Origin: Staphylotrichum longicolle | Lineage: Eukaryota > Ascomycota > Sordariomycetes > Sordariales > Chaetomiaceae | Length of the DNA: 64,000 bases | Direction: 5' to 3' | Assembly: GCA_019096155.1 (NCBI GenBank) | Contig: JAHCVI010000002.1 | Span: 2,232,001-2,296,000 of the forward strand | Made by a program: the position numbers and the translations under genes | The notes under the pieces: generated by a model | Told to the model about the DNA's origin: nothing | What the model saw: the letters and a program-made list of their open reading frames with translations, nothing else | Databases searched by the model: none | Shown: positions 22,537 to 33,499 of the stretch, piece after piece | Layout of the letters: every line of letters starts with the position of its first letter | How positions within the stretch are numbered: the stretch's first letter is position 1

Positions 22537-25527
22537 ATGGCTTTCAGCGGGGGAGATGTGCCTGCGGAGCAGGTCGAGATGGTGGCTATGGTTACCGGTT
22601 TCGAGAACCATTCCATGATCGCAAACGCACTGAAGAGCAACCACGGCAATGTTGAAAACGTCATCAATGAGTATCTTGATGACGCCGACAAGGTCTGTCC
22701 ATTCTCTCTCTTGCTGGCCCTGCTGGTTCAGCCGGCGGCTGCTGACCCTGTGCAGTTTAAGCGAAAATACGGCTGGGATGAGGCCGCATTCTCCTCGGGG
22801 CGCGAAGACGAGAATACGTCGGGCAACAACGCCAACATTCCTGGTGGGTGCTCCTTTTTGCTGGACACGGGCAAGATGCCATGTGCTGACGACACCGAGC
22901 TTAGCTTTTGCGATACACCCGCCTGTCATCTACGGCACCGAGCCCAAGAGTTTCTGGGACGCACCCTCACGGCCCCCCTCGAGAGCGAACAACCGATCGC
23001 CTATGAGCCGATTAGTCGATGTTACCGCCCCCGAGTTTACCACGGACGCCCCGAGTAATCGGCAGGAGGAGGAAGACCACTTGCAGCGAGCCATCAACGA
23101 ATCATTGAACGCCTCAGGCGTGCAGAGTCCCCAGACCTTCCCACCACCTCCCCCTCCGCTACCGCAACAGTCAGGTGTCATCACCAATAACGGGGACTCG
23201 TCGGTACACTTTGGTCCTGCGAACCGCCCCGACTATGATCCGGACGAGTGGGCCATGGTGCGGCTGGGTAACCAGGAGAGCGACCCAGATCCATCCTTAA
23301 GAGCGAGGAAAGAGGGGGCAGCCGTCTTGTTGCGTTGTCGCTTTGAGATATCATGGAAGACGCATCGCGTTGGAGCTCTGCTGATGATATATCAGCAAAT
23401 TCCTGCCGTCCGCAATGCTCTCCTCCAGACTGGCGATGCGCCTGGTCACGGCTACGGCAACAAGAGCGACTGGTGGCAAGGCCAACCGATACCGCCACCA
23501 GGGCACTCGGAAACCGATTGGATTGACGATTCGAGTCTGTCGTGGTCCGACGAGCTTCATCGCTTGATAGCCTTCCTCGAAACAACAGAGCGGACATATG
23601 GGACAGCCGACGTGCTCACTCGGGCCAAACATCTGGAGACAAAGGAGACTGGCGACCCGGAGAAGGATTTCTTCGAGAACTTTTTTCACACACTACAACA
23701 AGCTGGAGGCAGTCCCGGCCAAGCAGAAACGCTTATGTCGTCCGTCGAGATAGTATCTTTTGACACTTTTGAGCCGCAGCACAAGGAGCAATTCGGGATA
23801 CTGGATCTCCAGGTCAGCAAGGAGGCTGACCCGCAGCCCGAGAATATCTACAACGTCCTGGACTGGCTATTCTTCGTTGACCTCAGGTTGGCAAGGGAAG
23901 ACTCAGGCTCTGCGCGGATAGCCTGGATAACACAGGCCTCTGAAGTGCTCACTTGCCGCTTCCAAGGAGACGAAGGCCTACCTAAGCCGCTCGAAATACC
24001 CGAGACATTTTACCTCGATAGGTACATGAAGATCAACGCCCAAAAGGTCCGCGAGTTGCAGCTGGATATGGTCGCCTTGTTGAAGGCGTACGATGCCAGT
24101 ATGCAAAAGGAGGAGGAACTGATACGATGGGTCAACCCCCAAACGAACAAGATCTATGACCGCAGGGTCCTTATCAAGGCCGGTGTGCAGCGTTGCCAGG
24201 AGAAGATGAGGAAAATTAGGCAGCGCGCATTCTGGAGGCAGCACGAACAGGCAGCCGTTGATGGAGAAGGCGAGTATTACTTGCCAGAACACGAAGGCGA
24301 GCCAAGCCTGTTGCCCGACGAAGCTCAGGTTGTTGCCCACTACGAGGCCAAGATTCGCGACCTTGAAGCGCAGTTGGTCGAGATGGAGCGAGTTATGAAC
24401 GGTATGTGGACCCCAACTTGGGACCGCCTCACGGGACATTCACTGACTAGACGACTTAGAACACATCATACCCGAGAGGCAGGCCATCCATGACATCAAC
24501 CGCAAAATGTCAGCGCTGCTGACGGTGCCTTCGACGGATGAGAAGTGGAATCCGACTCACAAATACACACTACGCGGAGTGGCGAACGCGCCGAACACAG
24601 TTTATCAACGAATGCGGGGGCCGGCCAGCGCTTCTGAGGCCACGCCGACTCAGGAGGCCCCCGTACCAGGGGAGGAGGGGTGGTGGAAGATATCCTTCAA
24701 GACCGAAGACAACACGGTCGAACACACAGTGAGTCTCCTGCCCCTTGTTTTGCGCCGCTCACGGCTAACCACCTCCGCAGCCTGTCACCTACGAAACCGT
24801 CATGCGCGAGGCCTGCGGGACCGGCTGCCAACCCATTCTGGTCTTTGCAACCGACAAGGCCCTGGCGCAAGAACCCATCCCGCTGTCAAGCGCACTGAAG
24901 ACCTTTGTCCGGCTCGACAACCGGCACTTCAAGCAGGAGCTATCCCAATCCACCCGGCTCGGCAGCCACAAGCGGAGCGCAGGGGCCGGCGACGGATCCC
25001 AATCTAAACGGCTGCAGCGCTCGGTCAGCATCGACTCGATGGCCACCAACCACGCGTCGGCGGGCGACTTCGACGAAGACATGCGCGACGCGCCGTTTGA
25101 CAACGATTCGATGTTTGGTGCTGTGGGAGATACCCCGGCCTCGGCGCCGGATCGGCATACGGCTACCGCGCCGCAAGATGAGGGTATTCCGGATCTTGTC
25201 GAGTTCCCACCGCTACCACCACCCAGAGGAGGCTCGGCTTCGCTCCCGGCGTACGCGAACGATATCGAGATGGAGACGGGCATGTCGCCCGCCCTGGCGC
25301 AGGTGTCGTTGCAGGATGTCAAGGGCAGTGGGGGGCAGCCACCACCTCGGGTGCCTGAGATGCAGGAGCGGCCTAACACGCTGTTTCTGACGAGGCCGAA
25401 CAAAAACGGTGGTGCTGCAGCCAACGGCGCGGCAGCGGCGGCGGCGGCGGCGGCGGAGGAGGAGCCGCTGATTGACCTGGGGGACGAGAAAGATGCCCCT
25501 CCGGAGACGCAGGTCAACGGCGCTTAG
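22537..25527 (+). CDS. UBA-UIM protein with deubiquitinase-like (pseudo-USP) domain
   Basis: Five exons (22537-22692, 22756-22843, 22905-24401, 24460-24728, 24781-25527) join in frame to 918 residues. A UBA-like domain opens the protein (about 10-50: MVAMVTGFENHSMIANALKS, NVENVINEYLD). A UIM lies near 136-153 (EEEDHLQRAINESL). From about 225 to 740 the pattern resembles USP/UCH peptidases: VLLRCRFEISW, VGALLMIYQQIPAVRNALL, and late WWKISFKTEDN..VTYETV..CQPILVFATDK. The positions where USPs carry NTCYxNS and GHY do not show a catalytic Cys or His (GALLMIYQQ; YTLRGVANAPNTVY). A basic/Ser-rich tail ends in polyalanine and an acidic stretch. It probably binds ubiquitin without cleaving it; fungal relatives are called ubiquitin-interaction-motif proteins. 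Confidence 0.85.
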
Positions 25528-26140
25528 GTTCGGGCGCCTGGGGGGGGAAGGGGTGTGTAGTTTAGTCGAGTGAGAGGTGAGACCGATATGCGTAAGCGTT
25601 GGATTGGGCTTGCATGGATGCATTCATGGTTCAGGCGGATGGGACTTTAGATTTGGATCTGTTGTGATGATTTAGGCTGGACTTTTGGTGGGGGCAGCAT
25701 TTCGGATACATACACATGGACGGATGATACCCCTGAGCAATTTTCATGGGAGCATGTTCGAGTTTGACAAGTTCTGTTCCAGGCAGGCAAGGTGGCGTGT
25801 TGTGAAAGGAAGGAGGTGACAGGCGGAATCCATGGACGGTCAAGAACCGCCGCAGTGGGATCATGGCGACCTTACAGCGGTGTAGTACTCGCCACGATGT
25901 CGGCGTTACACACCACGCAGCAGGCCCTTGATGAGGGTTGACAGAGCAGTGAAGAGGAAGAGTTTCCGCACCCAGCAAACCCTTGAACTGGTTGACCCAG
26001 GGCAGTAGCAACACAACCACTGAGCCACTCTGGACACAAAAAGAGCAAGTGTATGTCATCCCTATGGCCGGCCCCCTGAGCTGTCTATTGATGAGAAGAC
26101 AAAAAGACAAAAAGTAAACGCATTTGCATTGTGTTTGATT
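25528..26140. other. Intergenic region between the UBA-UIM gene and tRNA-Gly
   Basis: No gene is seen. It carries the 3' UTR of the upstream gene and the 3' flank of the minus-strand tRNA gene. The minus strand reads A then T-poor sequence right after the tRNA, with T runs (TTTTTGTC, TTTTTGTCTTTTTG) at about 26098-26113 that could act as the Pol III terminator. Confidence 0.5.
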
Positions 26141-26229
26141 TGCGACGTTCAAGAATCGAACTCGAATCCTACGCAGGCCACTGGGACATAGATGGGAAAC
26201 GTAGATGCTAACCATTACACCAACGTCGC
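26141..26229 (-). tRNA. tRNA-Gly (CCC anticodon) with 17-base intron
   Basis: On the minus strand from 26229 the sequence folds as a tRNA: acceptor GCGACGT pairs perfectly with ACGTCGC, then discriminator A. The D arm is GTGT..GGTTA..GCAT and the T arm is TCGAG-TTCGATT-CTTGA with one G-T pair. The anticodon stem TACGT/GCGTA closes a 24-base loop. Placing T33 before CCC and A37 leaves a 17-base intron after position 37, the standard eukaryotic site. The anticodon CCC reads GGG glycine codons. The A and B boxes (TGGTGTAATGG, GATTCGAGTTCGATTC) fit Pol III control. Alternative stem choices shift the anticodon by one base, so the isotype is less sure than the tRNA itself. Confidence 0.87.
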
Positions 26230-27016
26230 ATTTTGCTTTGCTTTGCTTTGCTTGGTTGGGAAGGTGCCGGTGGTTTCGGGATCATATGGAGCGGACATCG
26301 GGTTTGTTTGGGGAGGAAGGGAGGGGGAAAAAGGGGAGGGGAGGGGAGGGGGAAACGGGGTTTGTGGTACACACCAATGTGGATTATGTTCCACTTGTGG
26401 TGGTGGCTCCGCTTTTCTTTTTAGGAAGGGGTTGGGGTAGATGGACTGTGAAGTGGGAAGGCAGGTGTTGGAGTGGCATTGGAGAGGGATGAAGAGGTTT
26501 GAGGATGAGAAGAAGAAAAGAGGAAGATTGAAAAATGAAGGAAGGTTTAAGATACACGCTCGATGAGAGGTGGGAGAGAACATGCAAACATGCTCAATTC
26601 GGGAGACGTCTTTGTCGTTGGCTTACACGGGACAGGAGCTGTGGAATTTGAGAGAACCGATGCGGGGCAGTTTCCAGCTTGGCGGGACCGACCTGACCGA
26701 GCTGGGCGGGGACTTCTGTGCAGCTTGATCGTGAAACTTGGCGCCATCACCACCACCACCAGACAGCTTCGGAGAGCTTCTTCTAACACAACAGCTGTTT
26801 ATATCGGAGTAGCCCGACCGACCACCGTCTTCTGATTCCTTCCACGACAAACTCCACTTCAAGTTTTCACACCGATAGCAGTGCGAGCAGGGAAAACACT
26901 ACCCAGACAACGGCGATCCCGACCAACATCACCCTAGGCGTCATCACAGCCCTCTCTCCCTTTTTTTTGCGCGCCAGCTCCCTGCAAAGCAAACTCCCCT
27001 CCAAAACTCGCCCACC
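26230..27016. other. Intergenic region upstream of tRNA-Gly and GET4
   Basis: No gene is seen. It contains a G-rich tract at 26310-26360 and the GET4 promoter and leader. Confidence 0.5.
26310..26360 (+). repeat. G-rich GGGGA repeat tract
   Basis: Several runs of four or five G separated by A or AA occur in 50 bases, including three consecutive GGGGA units. This satisfies simple G-quadruplex rules on the plus strand. It lies about 80-130 bases upstream of the minus-strand tRNA gene. Confidence 0.7.
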
Positions 27017-28165
27017 ATGTCCTCTTCCAAAATCGAAAAGATCATCGCGCGCCTGCAAAAGCGCATCGCCGAGGGCGCCTTCGAGGAGCAGTACGAGGCG
27101 GCGCAGGAGACGCGGCTGGTGGCGGCGCGCTACACCAAGCAGGCCAACTGGCCGGCCGCCATCGACATCCTGTCGCACGTGTCGCAGGCGCTGCTGCGGG
27201 CGGGCCAGGGCGGCAGCGGCGGCGACCTGGCCATCCTGCTGGTCGACGTGTACCGGCAGGCTGGGCAGAAGCCCGACGGCGGCGCCAAGGGCAAGCTGGT
27301 GACGTGCCTGAGGCTGTTTGACAGGGCGGAGCCGACGAGGAAGAAGTTTATCAAGGAGATGATTGAGTGCGTTCTTTTCTTTCTCTCTCTCTCGTCTTAT
27401 TTCACTAATACAGTGGTTCATGATGGGATCTTGGGGGTCTGGATTGGTGGTTTGGTTGCTAATGGGGTGACAATATACAGGTGGTCCAAAAAGTTCGGCG
27501 ACTACCCCGCCGGCGACCCGGAGTTGCACCATGTGGTCGGCTCGCTCTACGCCGACGAGCACGAGGCCGAGGAGGCGGAACGGCACCTGATCCTCGGCAC
27601 CAAGGACTCGCCCGAGGTGCTCAGCCGCATGGAGTACGAGTGGTACAAGGAGGACGATTCCCACACGGCGCCCCTCTACTGCGCCCGCGCCGTGCTGCCC
27701 TATCTGCTCGTCGCCAACGTCCGCGCTGCCAACGCGTCTTACCGCGCCTTTGTCAGCGCGCTGGCTGCCGACAACAAGGGCCTGTCGGTCCAGGACGTGA
27801 GCTCCCAAGGTTCCGACGTGCGCATCTTCCCTAGCCTGCCGCTGCTCAACTTCCTCGGGCTGCTCCTCTTGGCGGTGCAAAAGGGCACGCCGGACCTGTT
27901 CAGGCAGCTGAAGAGCAAATATGGTGCCAATATCAATGAGCTTGGCGGGACGTGGGACACGGCGCTCGAGATGATTGCCGAGATGTACTTTGGCATCCAG
28001 AGGCCACGGCAGAGCAACCCGCTGTTCGATATGATGGGCAGCTTGTTTGGCGGCGGTGCGCCAGGCGTGGACAAAGTAGACCAGCGGCCCGTCGGGTCGA
28101 GGCGCCCCCAGCTGCCGAGGGATTGGACTGATCGGTTTCCTGGGTTGGACGGGCTGGGGAATTAG
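27017..28165 (+). CDS. GET4: Golgi-to-ER traffic protein Get4
   Basis: Two exons (27017-27366, 27481-28165) join in frame to 344 residues. The protein is an alpha-solenoid of the Get4/TRC40-associated family: KIEKIIARLQKRIAEGAFEEQYEAAQ at the start, then YTKQANWPAAIDIL, LRLFDRAEPTRKKFIKEMIEWSKK across the junction, PELHHVVGSLYADE and a YFGIQRPRQSNPLFDMM C-terminus. Get4 pairs with Get5 and hands tail-anchored proteins from Sgt2 to the ATPase Get3 in the cytosol. The intron (114 bases) is a multiple of three with no stop, so an unspliced reading stays open; but it starts GTGCGT, ends ACAG and splits a conserved helix, so splicing is preferred. Confidence 0.95.
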   Translation: MSSSKIEKIIARLQKRIAEGAFEEQYEAAQETRLVAARYTKQANWPAAIDILSHVSQALLRAGQGGSGGDLAILLVDVYRQAGQKPDGGAKGKLVTCLRLFDRAEPTRKKFIKEMIECVLFFLSLSSYFTNTVVHDGILGVWIGGLVANGVTIYRWSKKFGDYPAGDPELHHVVGSLYADEHEAEEAERHLILGTKDSPEVLSRMEYEWYKEDDSHTAPLYCARAVLPYLLVANVRAANASYRAFVSALAADNKGLSVQDVSSQGSDVRIFPSLPLLNFLGLLLLAVQKGTPDLFRQLKSKYGANINELGGTWDTALEMIAEMYFGIQRPRQSNPLFDMMGSLFGGGAPGVDKVDQRPVGSRRPQLPRDWTDRFPGLDGLGN

Positions 28166-28263
28166 ACGAATCGAGCCGAGAAGCCGGGACACAATAGTCT
28201 TATGCGCGCATAAAGAGTCGAGACTCAGTGGCTTTATGAGCGTTAAGTCCAGTAAGAGGCCGG
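28166..28263. other. Convergent 3' gap after GET4
   Basis: Short spacer holding both 3' ends. Nothing else is seen. Confidence 0.45.
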
Positions 28264-28910
28264 TCATTGATGGAGCTGCGATGGCTGAACTGGCTCGTAC
28301 AGCCAGTTGTCCTCGTCCAAGGCGGCGACCTTGGCTCGCAAGCTTGCTTTTGACGGCCTCAAGGAGCTCTGTAGACGATGCAAAACAGTTGGTCTTAGTC
28401 AGAGCGACATCACACGAGATGTGTCCAGCACCAGAGCACTTGCTGCTGGTGGAAGAAGAGGGGTCCTTGCCTTCGGGTTGTGCAGGAACACTATGCCGGT
28501 CAATCTGATGCTTTCACCGCTTCGCAAAGCCGCTGCCTTTCTTTTTCGTTCTCGTGCCGTGCGTCCAGTGCCTCCATGTCCTCAGCCTCGTCCAGGGGTA
28601 ATGTCGGGGGGTCGCCCAGCTCAATCTCGCCGTTGTGGTTGCGCACGACGATGTCGTCCTGCGGGAAAGCCGTCTCGGGCTGGGGTTGAAAGTGGCTGTG
28701 GTGGCGATGCTGGGACTCCCTATGCACTTCAGCATCGAGATGCAGTTCCTCCTCCTCCGATCCCGAGAGAGCTGTCGGCCGGCGCGTGAGTTGGCTCTGG
28801 AAGAGGTTGCGACGAACGCCCTGAGAGTGAGAGCTCGACGTCATCCCGCTGCGCGCCTTGGAGACGCCCGCATTGAGCATCCGGGCCGGGGGCACATGTC
28901 TGTCAGCCAT
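28264..28910 (-). CDS. Small conserved-looking protein of unknown function
   Basis: I do not recognise a function. The ATG at 28910 opens exon 1 (28910-28518), then a 149-base intron (28517-28369; GTGAAA donor, CTACAG acceptor) and exon 2 (28368-28264) give 165 residues. The N-terminus is basic and Ser-rich (SSSHSQGVRRNLFQSQLTRRP), the middle acidic and His-rich (SEEEELHLDAE, HRHHSHFQPQPE), then DDIVVRNHNGEIELGDPP, an acidic/charged helix (DEAEDMEALDARHENEKERQRL) and a C-terminal SLRAKVAALDEDNWLYEP. The LRAKVAALDEDNWLYEP end looks conserved among fungi, which supports the spliced model because it lies outside the first exon's frame. No signal peptide or membrane segment is seen; an intracellular, perhaps nuclear, complex subunit is a guess. 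Confidence 0.7.
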
Positions 28911-29573
28911 CTGGAGCAGAGGCAAGATTCACAGACGTCTGTAGGATATGTTCCGTATGGCTGTTGCGGAGAAATGGAATGTGTGAGCTGACCGCGATTC
29001 TGAAGTAAACAGTTGAGTGTTTGGCTGATGCAGTTGGTTGGCGGGGTAAATCGAGCAAGGGTTAGGGTCTGGAACGCGCATTCACGTGCGTCCGATGTCT
29101 GCCATCAACGTTATCGACAAGAGGTATGGTTTTGGGAGCTTTTGATCTTGCCATTTAATTTGTGGCACATCAGGGAGATGACCGGTCTCTCGGGTTCCAC
29201 CACCGTGAATGGTCTCATAACAACAGCGTGGGTGTGAACCAACAGCAAGGTACGTACCGCGACTGATCCATTAAACTGGTCGCGTCTGGAAAGTGGGGCA
29301 CGTCACGTAACAAGGGGAAGAGCGCGTCAACGGGGATTCTGGAGGGTGAATTTCGTGCTCTTTCGTGCCATCACCCGCATCACCCGCATCCGAGCCCACT
29401 TGCCCTCCATCTTCCCAACTCCAACTCCGAACCTGGCGCACGATGCCCAGCAGTCCACGGGCGTCTCCACGATATCGGCGTTCATGACCTGACGAATTGA
29501 TTACACCACAACACCACAATCCATTACCCGACAGTGACCCTCTCAGCTCCCACAAACCGTGCCCACTCTCACA
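28911..29573. other. Divergent promoter region between the small gene and POL3
   Basis: No gene is seen in 660 bases. It contains a telobox-like AGGGTTAGGGT at 29058-29068. Several GCGTCAxCGG-like stretches near 29320-29400 could be cell-cycle elements, but no perfect ACGCGT box is present. Confidence 0.5.
29058..29068 (+). promoter_or_regulatory. Telobox-like AGGGTTAGGGT
   Basis: One and a half to two units of the vertebrate/fungal telomere repeat TTAGGG lie internally in the shared promoter, about 505 bases before the POL3 ATG. Such sites can bind Tbf1-type factors in fungi. A near-identical site lies upstream of GLE1. Confidence 0.4.
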
Positions 29574-32500
29574 ATGCCCTCCGCGACCCTCCCCCAGAAG
29601 CGGGTGTTCGGCGAGGCCTCGAGTGCCCGTCGCAACATCGTCGCCACTCCCATCTCCGCGAAGAAGCGCCGTCTGGACGAACCCTCCTCCTCTCCCGCAG
29701 CCCGTTTCAAGAGCTCCCAGAGCGATGCCCGGGGCAAGCTCGCCTCGAGCCAGCAGAAGAGCGCGTTCGAGAGCGAAGTGCTCGAGCGCATGAGCCAGGA
29801 CATCTCGGACCTTAAGCAGAGCAATGCAGAGAAGGACCAGGTGTGGGATCGCCCACCTGTGCCCAGCAACTACGACCCAGACAGGGACAGCCTCTGTTTC
29901 CAGGCCATCGAGGCTGAGGAGGGTACTATTGCCGGCGGTCAGGCCACAGTAAAGCTCTTTGGCGTCACTGAGCACGGGAACTCTATCCTCCTCCACGTGA
30001 AGGACTTTAAGCACTACCTCTATGTCGCTGCCCCAGTTTCCTTCACTGCCGAGGATTGCCCCAAGTTCCGCGCCTATCTCGAGACACAGCTGGCGATGCA
30101 CCAGCCCGCCATCCACTCGGTCGTCCTGACGATGCGAGAAAACATCTACGGCTTTCAGGGGAACATTCAAAATCCTTATCTCAAGATCACCGTAAATGAC
30201 CCAAAACTCATCAACCGCGTCCGCACAACAATCGAGCGGGGTGATGCCAATTGGAAGGGCATGTGGAAGAGCGCCGACGGCACCATCATGACCTACGACA
30301 ACATTCAGTATCTGCTCCGGTTCATGGTTGACTGCTCGGTATGAACAAACCATCCGCAAGGTGATTTAGGAGTAAGGGCTGATCGTTGGCGCAGATTGCA
30401 GGCATGGCTTGGGTTGAGGCACCGGCAGGCCGGTATGCGATCATGAACGACAAGCAGTCCAACTGCCAGATTGAGGCGCAGATAAGCTACAGAGACCTGA
30501 TCGCTCACAAGCCCGTCGGCGAGTGGTCCAAGATGGCTCCCCTGCGAATTCTCTCCTTTGATATCGAGTGCGCCGGTCGCAAGGGTATCTTCCCCGAGGC
30601 CAACCACGATTCCGTCATCCAGATCGCGAACGTCGTCACCAAGTACGGAGACAAGAAGCCCTTCGTTCGGAACGTCTTTTGTCTCGACAAGCAAGCCCCA
30701 TCGTCGCCACGCAGATCCTGTCCTTTGACAAGGAGGAGAAAATGCTTTCCTCATGGAGGGACTTCCTCGAGAAGGTGGACCCCGACATCATCACCGGCTA
30801 CAATATTGCCAACTTCGATTTCCCTTATCTTCTTGACCGTGCCCGGCACCTCAAAGTTCACGGCTTTGAGTATTGGTCCCGCACTCATGTCAAGTCCGTG
30901 TCGAAGGAGACCAACTTCTCCAGCAAGCAGATGGGCAACCGCGACACCAAGGCCACAAACACAAACGGACGGCTCCAGCTCGATCTGTTGCAACTGATTC
31001 AACGTGACCACCAACTTCGAAGTTACACCCTGAACTCGGTCTGCTCTCATTTTCTCGGCGAGCAAAAGGAGGACGTGCATCACTCCATGATCACGGAGCT
31101 TTTCGAGGGAACCCCTGAGTCGAGGCGAAGACTGGCACTGTACTGTCTCAAAGACGCCTACCTCCCCCAGCGGCTGATGGACAAGCTCTCCTGCCTCGAA
31201 AACTACACCGAAATGGCAAGAGTCACAGGTGTGCCCTTCAACTTTCTTCTCGCGAGAGGCCAGCAAGTGAAGTTCCTGAGTCAACTCTGCCGCAAAGCTC
31301 TGGAGCAAAAGCTGGTGATCCCCAACGTGAGGTCAGAGTCGTCAGAAGAACAATACGAAGGCGCCACGGTCATCGAGCCCACCAGGGGCTACTACGACGT
31401 GCCCATCGCCACTCTGGATTTCGCGTCGCTGTACCCCAGTATCATCCAGGCCCATAATCTCTGCTACACCACCCTCATCAAGAAGAAGGACGTCGAGAAG
31501 TGGAACCTGAAGAAGGATGAAGACTACGTCGTCACACCCAACGGTGACATGTTTGTCACCACCAAGCAGAGGAAAGGGTTGCTGGCTCAGATTTTGGAGG
31601 AGTTGCTCTCCGCCAGAAAACAAGCGAAGCGGGAGCTGGCTGCCGAGACGGACCCGTTCAAGAAGGCTGTGCTGAACGGTCGGCAGCTGGCCTTGAAGAT
31701 CAGTGCCAACTCTGTCTACGGTCTGACGGGCGCGACGAACGGCAAGCTCCCCTGTCTGGAGATTGCCAGCAGCACAACCAGCTATGGCCGGCAGATGATT
31801 GAGAAGACCAAGCAGGAAGTGGAAAAGCGGTATTGCATCGCAAACGGCTACTCCCACGATGCCCAGGTCATCTACGGTGATACTGATTCCGTCATGGTCA
31901 AGTTCGGGACTAAGGACCTGGCCGAAGCCATGAAGCTCGGCGAGGACGCGTCCCAGTTCGTCTCGAGCAAGTTTGTCAAGCCCATCAAGCTCGAGTTCGA
32001 GAAAGTCTACTTCCCCTATCTGCTCATCAACAAGAAACGCTACGCGGGGCTCTACTGGACAAAGCCGGAGAAGTACGACAAGATGGACACCAAGGGTATC
32101 GAGACGGTCCGCCGTGACAACTGTCTGCTGGTGCAGACCGTCATCGAGAAGGTCCTCAGGATGATTCTCATCGACCAAGACGTGCCAGGCGCCCAAGAGT
32201 ATGTCCGCCGATTCCATTCCGGCATATTTCATTGCTAACCGTTCTCAGATATGTCAAGGACACCATCGCCGACCTCCTGCAAAACAAGATCGACATGTCG
32301 AAGCTTGTCATCACGAAGGCGCTCACCAAGGACGACTACGCCGCAAAGCAAGCCCACGTCGAGCTTGCGCAGCGCATGAAGAAGCGCGATCCGGGTTCGG
32401 CTCCGGGCCTCGGTGACCGTGTCGCCTACGTCATGGTCAAGGGCGCGGCCGGCTCCAAGAACTTCGAGCGGTCCGAGGACCCCATCTACGTGCTCGAGCA

Positions 32501-32990
32501 CAACGTGCCCATCGACACAAAGTACTACCTCGACAACCAGCTCGCCAAACCCCTCGGGCGCATCTTCGAGCCCATCCTCGGCGAGACCAAGGCCAAGTCC
32601 CTCCTGACGGGCGCGCACACCCGCGCCATCTCGGTCGCCGCTCCGACCGTGGGCGGGCTCATGAAGTTCGCCAAGAAGACGCAGACGTGCATGGGCTGCA
32701 AGAAGCCGCTGACGGGCAAGGAGGAAAGCCAGGGCGCCGTATGCGCCGACGACGCGCCGCGCATCGGCGAGCTGTACAAGAAGACGCTGGACAAGGTGTC
32801 GGACCTCGAGGTGCGGTTCGGGCGACTGTGGACGCAATGCCAGCGCTGCCAGGGCAGCATGCACTGCGAGGTCATCTGCAGCAGCAAGGACTGCCCCATC
32901 TTTTACATGCGCATGAAGGCCAAGAAGGACCTCGAGGATGGAAATAAGGAGTTGATGAGGTTTGATTTTGATCAGGCTGCTATCTGGTGA
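29574..32990 (+). CDS. POL3: DNA polymerase delta catalytic subunit, with one frame break
   Basis: Three exons (29574-30338, 30395-32198, 32249-32990) encode about 1103 residues once one missing base near 30688-30700 is allowed for. B-family motifs are intact: exonuclease I DIEC, II NIANFDFPYLL, III YCLKDAYLP; polymerase A DFASLYPSII, B KISANSVYGLTGA, C YGDTDSV. The C-terminus has zinc site CysA (CMGC, then VCADD) and the CysB iron-sulfur site (CQRC, CEVICSSKDC). Pol delta copies the lagging strand and proofreads; CysA binds PCNA and CysB holds the B subunit. The frame changes between VRNVFCLDKQA and PIVATQILSF, inside the conserved exonuclease domain, with no room for an intron. An essential gene is unlikely to be broken, so an assembly deletion is the first suspect. 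The fourth CysA ligand appears to be Asp. Confidence 0.92.
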
Positions 32991-33499
32991 GTGGGTGGGG
33001 TGGGCTGCCGAGGTCGTGGGTTGGGGCATGGGAATGTGGTGATGTATCTACTATGAGGGAAAGGCAATGGCGCTCGGGGCATAATGGCTTTATATCAGGA
33101 CGGGAACGGGAATGCAGGTATTTCATCGATGAAGTTTGATCATCTGACTACAATGGCGTGCTCTTCGAGTTTAGAAAATAGGTGAGAGGAATACCGCAGA
33201 CGAACTCTGAAAGCAGGGAGTAAAGTATAAAGGTACTGGAGTTGATTGTTCAGCAGACTATCGAATTCACTGCTACACTTGGCCCTGCCAAATGCTCCAC
33301 CTCCATTCTCATCGTCGACTTTGATGTGCCCCATCAATGAGTGGCTTACATGTCCTGAGACAGCCGGTATATAGAAGAAACTCAAAACGCCAGACCCAAC
33401 CTGCTTACCAAACACATTCCGCGTGTGCTCCAAAACATTAAGTGTCCAAAGAGATCATGTCCAAAACGCCAAATACAGAGTCTTACAAATACGCACAGT
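32991..33499. other. Convergent 3' region between POL3 and the GMC-hydrolase gene
   Basis: No gene is seen. It holds the 3' UTRs of two convergent genes. Confidence 0.55.

Noticed and set aside
26867..28267. Minus-strand open frame of 466 codons over GET4
   Set aside because: Antisense shadow of GET4, in GC-rich DNA; runs through the GET4 intron and shows no motif.
29271..30359. Minus-strand open frame of 362 codons at the 5' end of POL3
   Set aside because: Antisense to POL3 exon 1, no conserved motif.
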